From the NCBI GenBank assembly GCA_964543235.1, contig CAZIXE010000087.1, forward strand, positions 1-14,146: a stretch of 14,146 bases of DNA. The letters are read 5' to 3'. The position numbers and the translations under genes were made by a program. Under the pieces are notes generated by a model. It did no database searches. It had not been told where the DNA came from and saw only the letters and a list, made by a program, of their open reading frames with translations. Shown piece by piece: positions 13,660 through 14,146 of the stretch. Each line of letters starts with the position of its first letter. Positions within the stretch are counted from its first letter, which is position 1. This DNA is from JANMMJ01 sp964543235. Lineage in GTDB: Bacteria; Pseudomonadota; Alphaproteobacteria; Rhizobiales; Aestuariivirgaceae.

Positions 13660-14094
13660 ATGCGTCATGGTTTCAGAGGTCGCCGATTCAATCGCTCAGC
13701 GTCGCATCGCAAGGCGATGCTGGCTAACCTCTCAGCCTCGCTTATCAAGCATGAGCAGGTGGTCACCACGCTCCCCAAGGCCAAGGACTTGCGTCCGGTG
13801 GTCGAAAAACTGATTACCTTGGCAAAGAAGGGCGGTCTGGCCGCACGCCGCCAAGCGATCGCCGAAATTGGTGACGAAACACAAGTGAAGAAGCTCTTTG
13901 ATGTGCTCTCCAAGCGCTACAAGGACCGCCACGGCGGCTATACGCGCGTCTTGAAAGCGGGCTTCCGATATGGCGACTCCGCACCCTTGGCGGTTATTGA
14001 GCTGGTGGACCGGGACGTTAACGAAAAGGGCAAGGATTCTGGCCCGACAATGAAGGTGGCTGAACAGGAAAGCGCGAACGCCGAAGCTGCATAG
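13660..14094 (+). CDS. rplQ: 50S ribosomal protein L17
   Basis: Encodes 144 residues of L17, a 50S protein near the tunnel exit. The N-terminus MRHGFRGRRFNRSASHRKAM and segments LIKHEQVVTTLPKAKDLRPVVEKLI and KRYKDRHGGYTRVLKAGFRYGDSAPLAVIELV (two conserved blocks) identify it; a disordered acidic/Ala tail follows, typical of alphaproteobacteria and longer than E. coli (127). AAGGAGA (13647-13653) lies 6 bp upstream. It is the last gene of the cluster; the remaining 52 bp hold no gene. Confidence 0.98.
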   Translation: MRHGFRGRRFNRSASHRKAMLANLSASLIKHEQVVTTLPKAKDLRPVVEKLITLAKKGGLAARRQAIAEIGDETQVKKLFDVLSKRYKDRHGGYTRVLKAGFRYGDSAPLAVIELVDRDVNEKGKDSGPTMKVAEQESANAEAA

Positions 14095-14146
14095 TCGCCC
14101 GTGAACAATCCGCTTTTCAGGCGTAGCGCGGTGTAAGCGCGCCGGC

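Noticed and set aside
14126..14142. GCGCG/CGCGC inverted repeat after rplQ, a possible terminator
   Set aside because: Only five pairs with a 7-nt loop, and the window ends before any T-tract could be seen.

Overview
This window is the 3' part of the conserved ribosomal-protein supercluster (str end, S10, spc and alpha operons) of a GC-rich bacterium, all on the + strand. It holds the last codons of tuf, then 27 complete genes in this order: rpsJ, rplC, rplD, rplW, rplB, rpsS, rplV, rpsC, rplP, rpmC, rpsQ, rplN, rplX, rplE, rpsN, rpsH, rplF, rplR, rpsE, rpmD, rplO, secY, adk, rpsM, rpsK, rpoA, rplQ. No tRNA, rRNA, insertion sequence, CRISPR array or accessory gene was found.

The organism is most likely an alphaproteobacterium. 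The order secY-adk-rpsM-rpsK-rpoA-rplQ, with no rpsD between rpsK and rpoA and no rpmJ after secY, is typical of that class, and the protein sequences read as alphaproteobacterial. I cannot place it to order or genus.

Layout: 1-55 is the tuf 3' end. Positions 69-4922 carry S10-operon genes (S10, L3, L4, L23, L2, S19, L22, S3, L16, L29), and S17 follows at 4933-5181. Positions 5199-10898 are the spc operon (L14 to SecY). adk (10895-11545) overlaps secY by 4 bp. A 205-bp gap follows, the largest in the window, with a promoter-like sequence and a 14-bp palindrome; the alpha operon (S13, S11, RpoA, L17) fills the rest. Most genes are separated by fewer than 30 bp or overlap (rplD/rplW, rpsS/rplV, rplV/rpsC, rplN/rplX, rplX/rplE, secY/adk), which suggests co-transcription and translational coupling. 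Together they supply ribosomal proteins of both subunits, the Sec translocon channel, adenylate kinase and the RNA polymerase alpha subunit. The promoter of the S10 part lies upstream of the window.

I did not find a new biological system. The most unusual coding signal is in ribosomal protein L2: the normally near-invariant C-terminal loop lacks three residues and carries several substitutions. Secondary points are a charged N-terminal extension on L5, a four-cysteine (zinc-type) LID in adenylate kinase with a TTG start, and possible RNA or DNA structures in the rplO-secY, adk-rpsM and rpsK-rpoA gaps.
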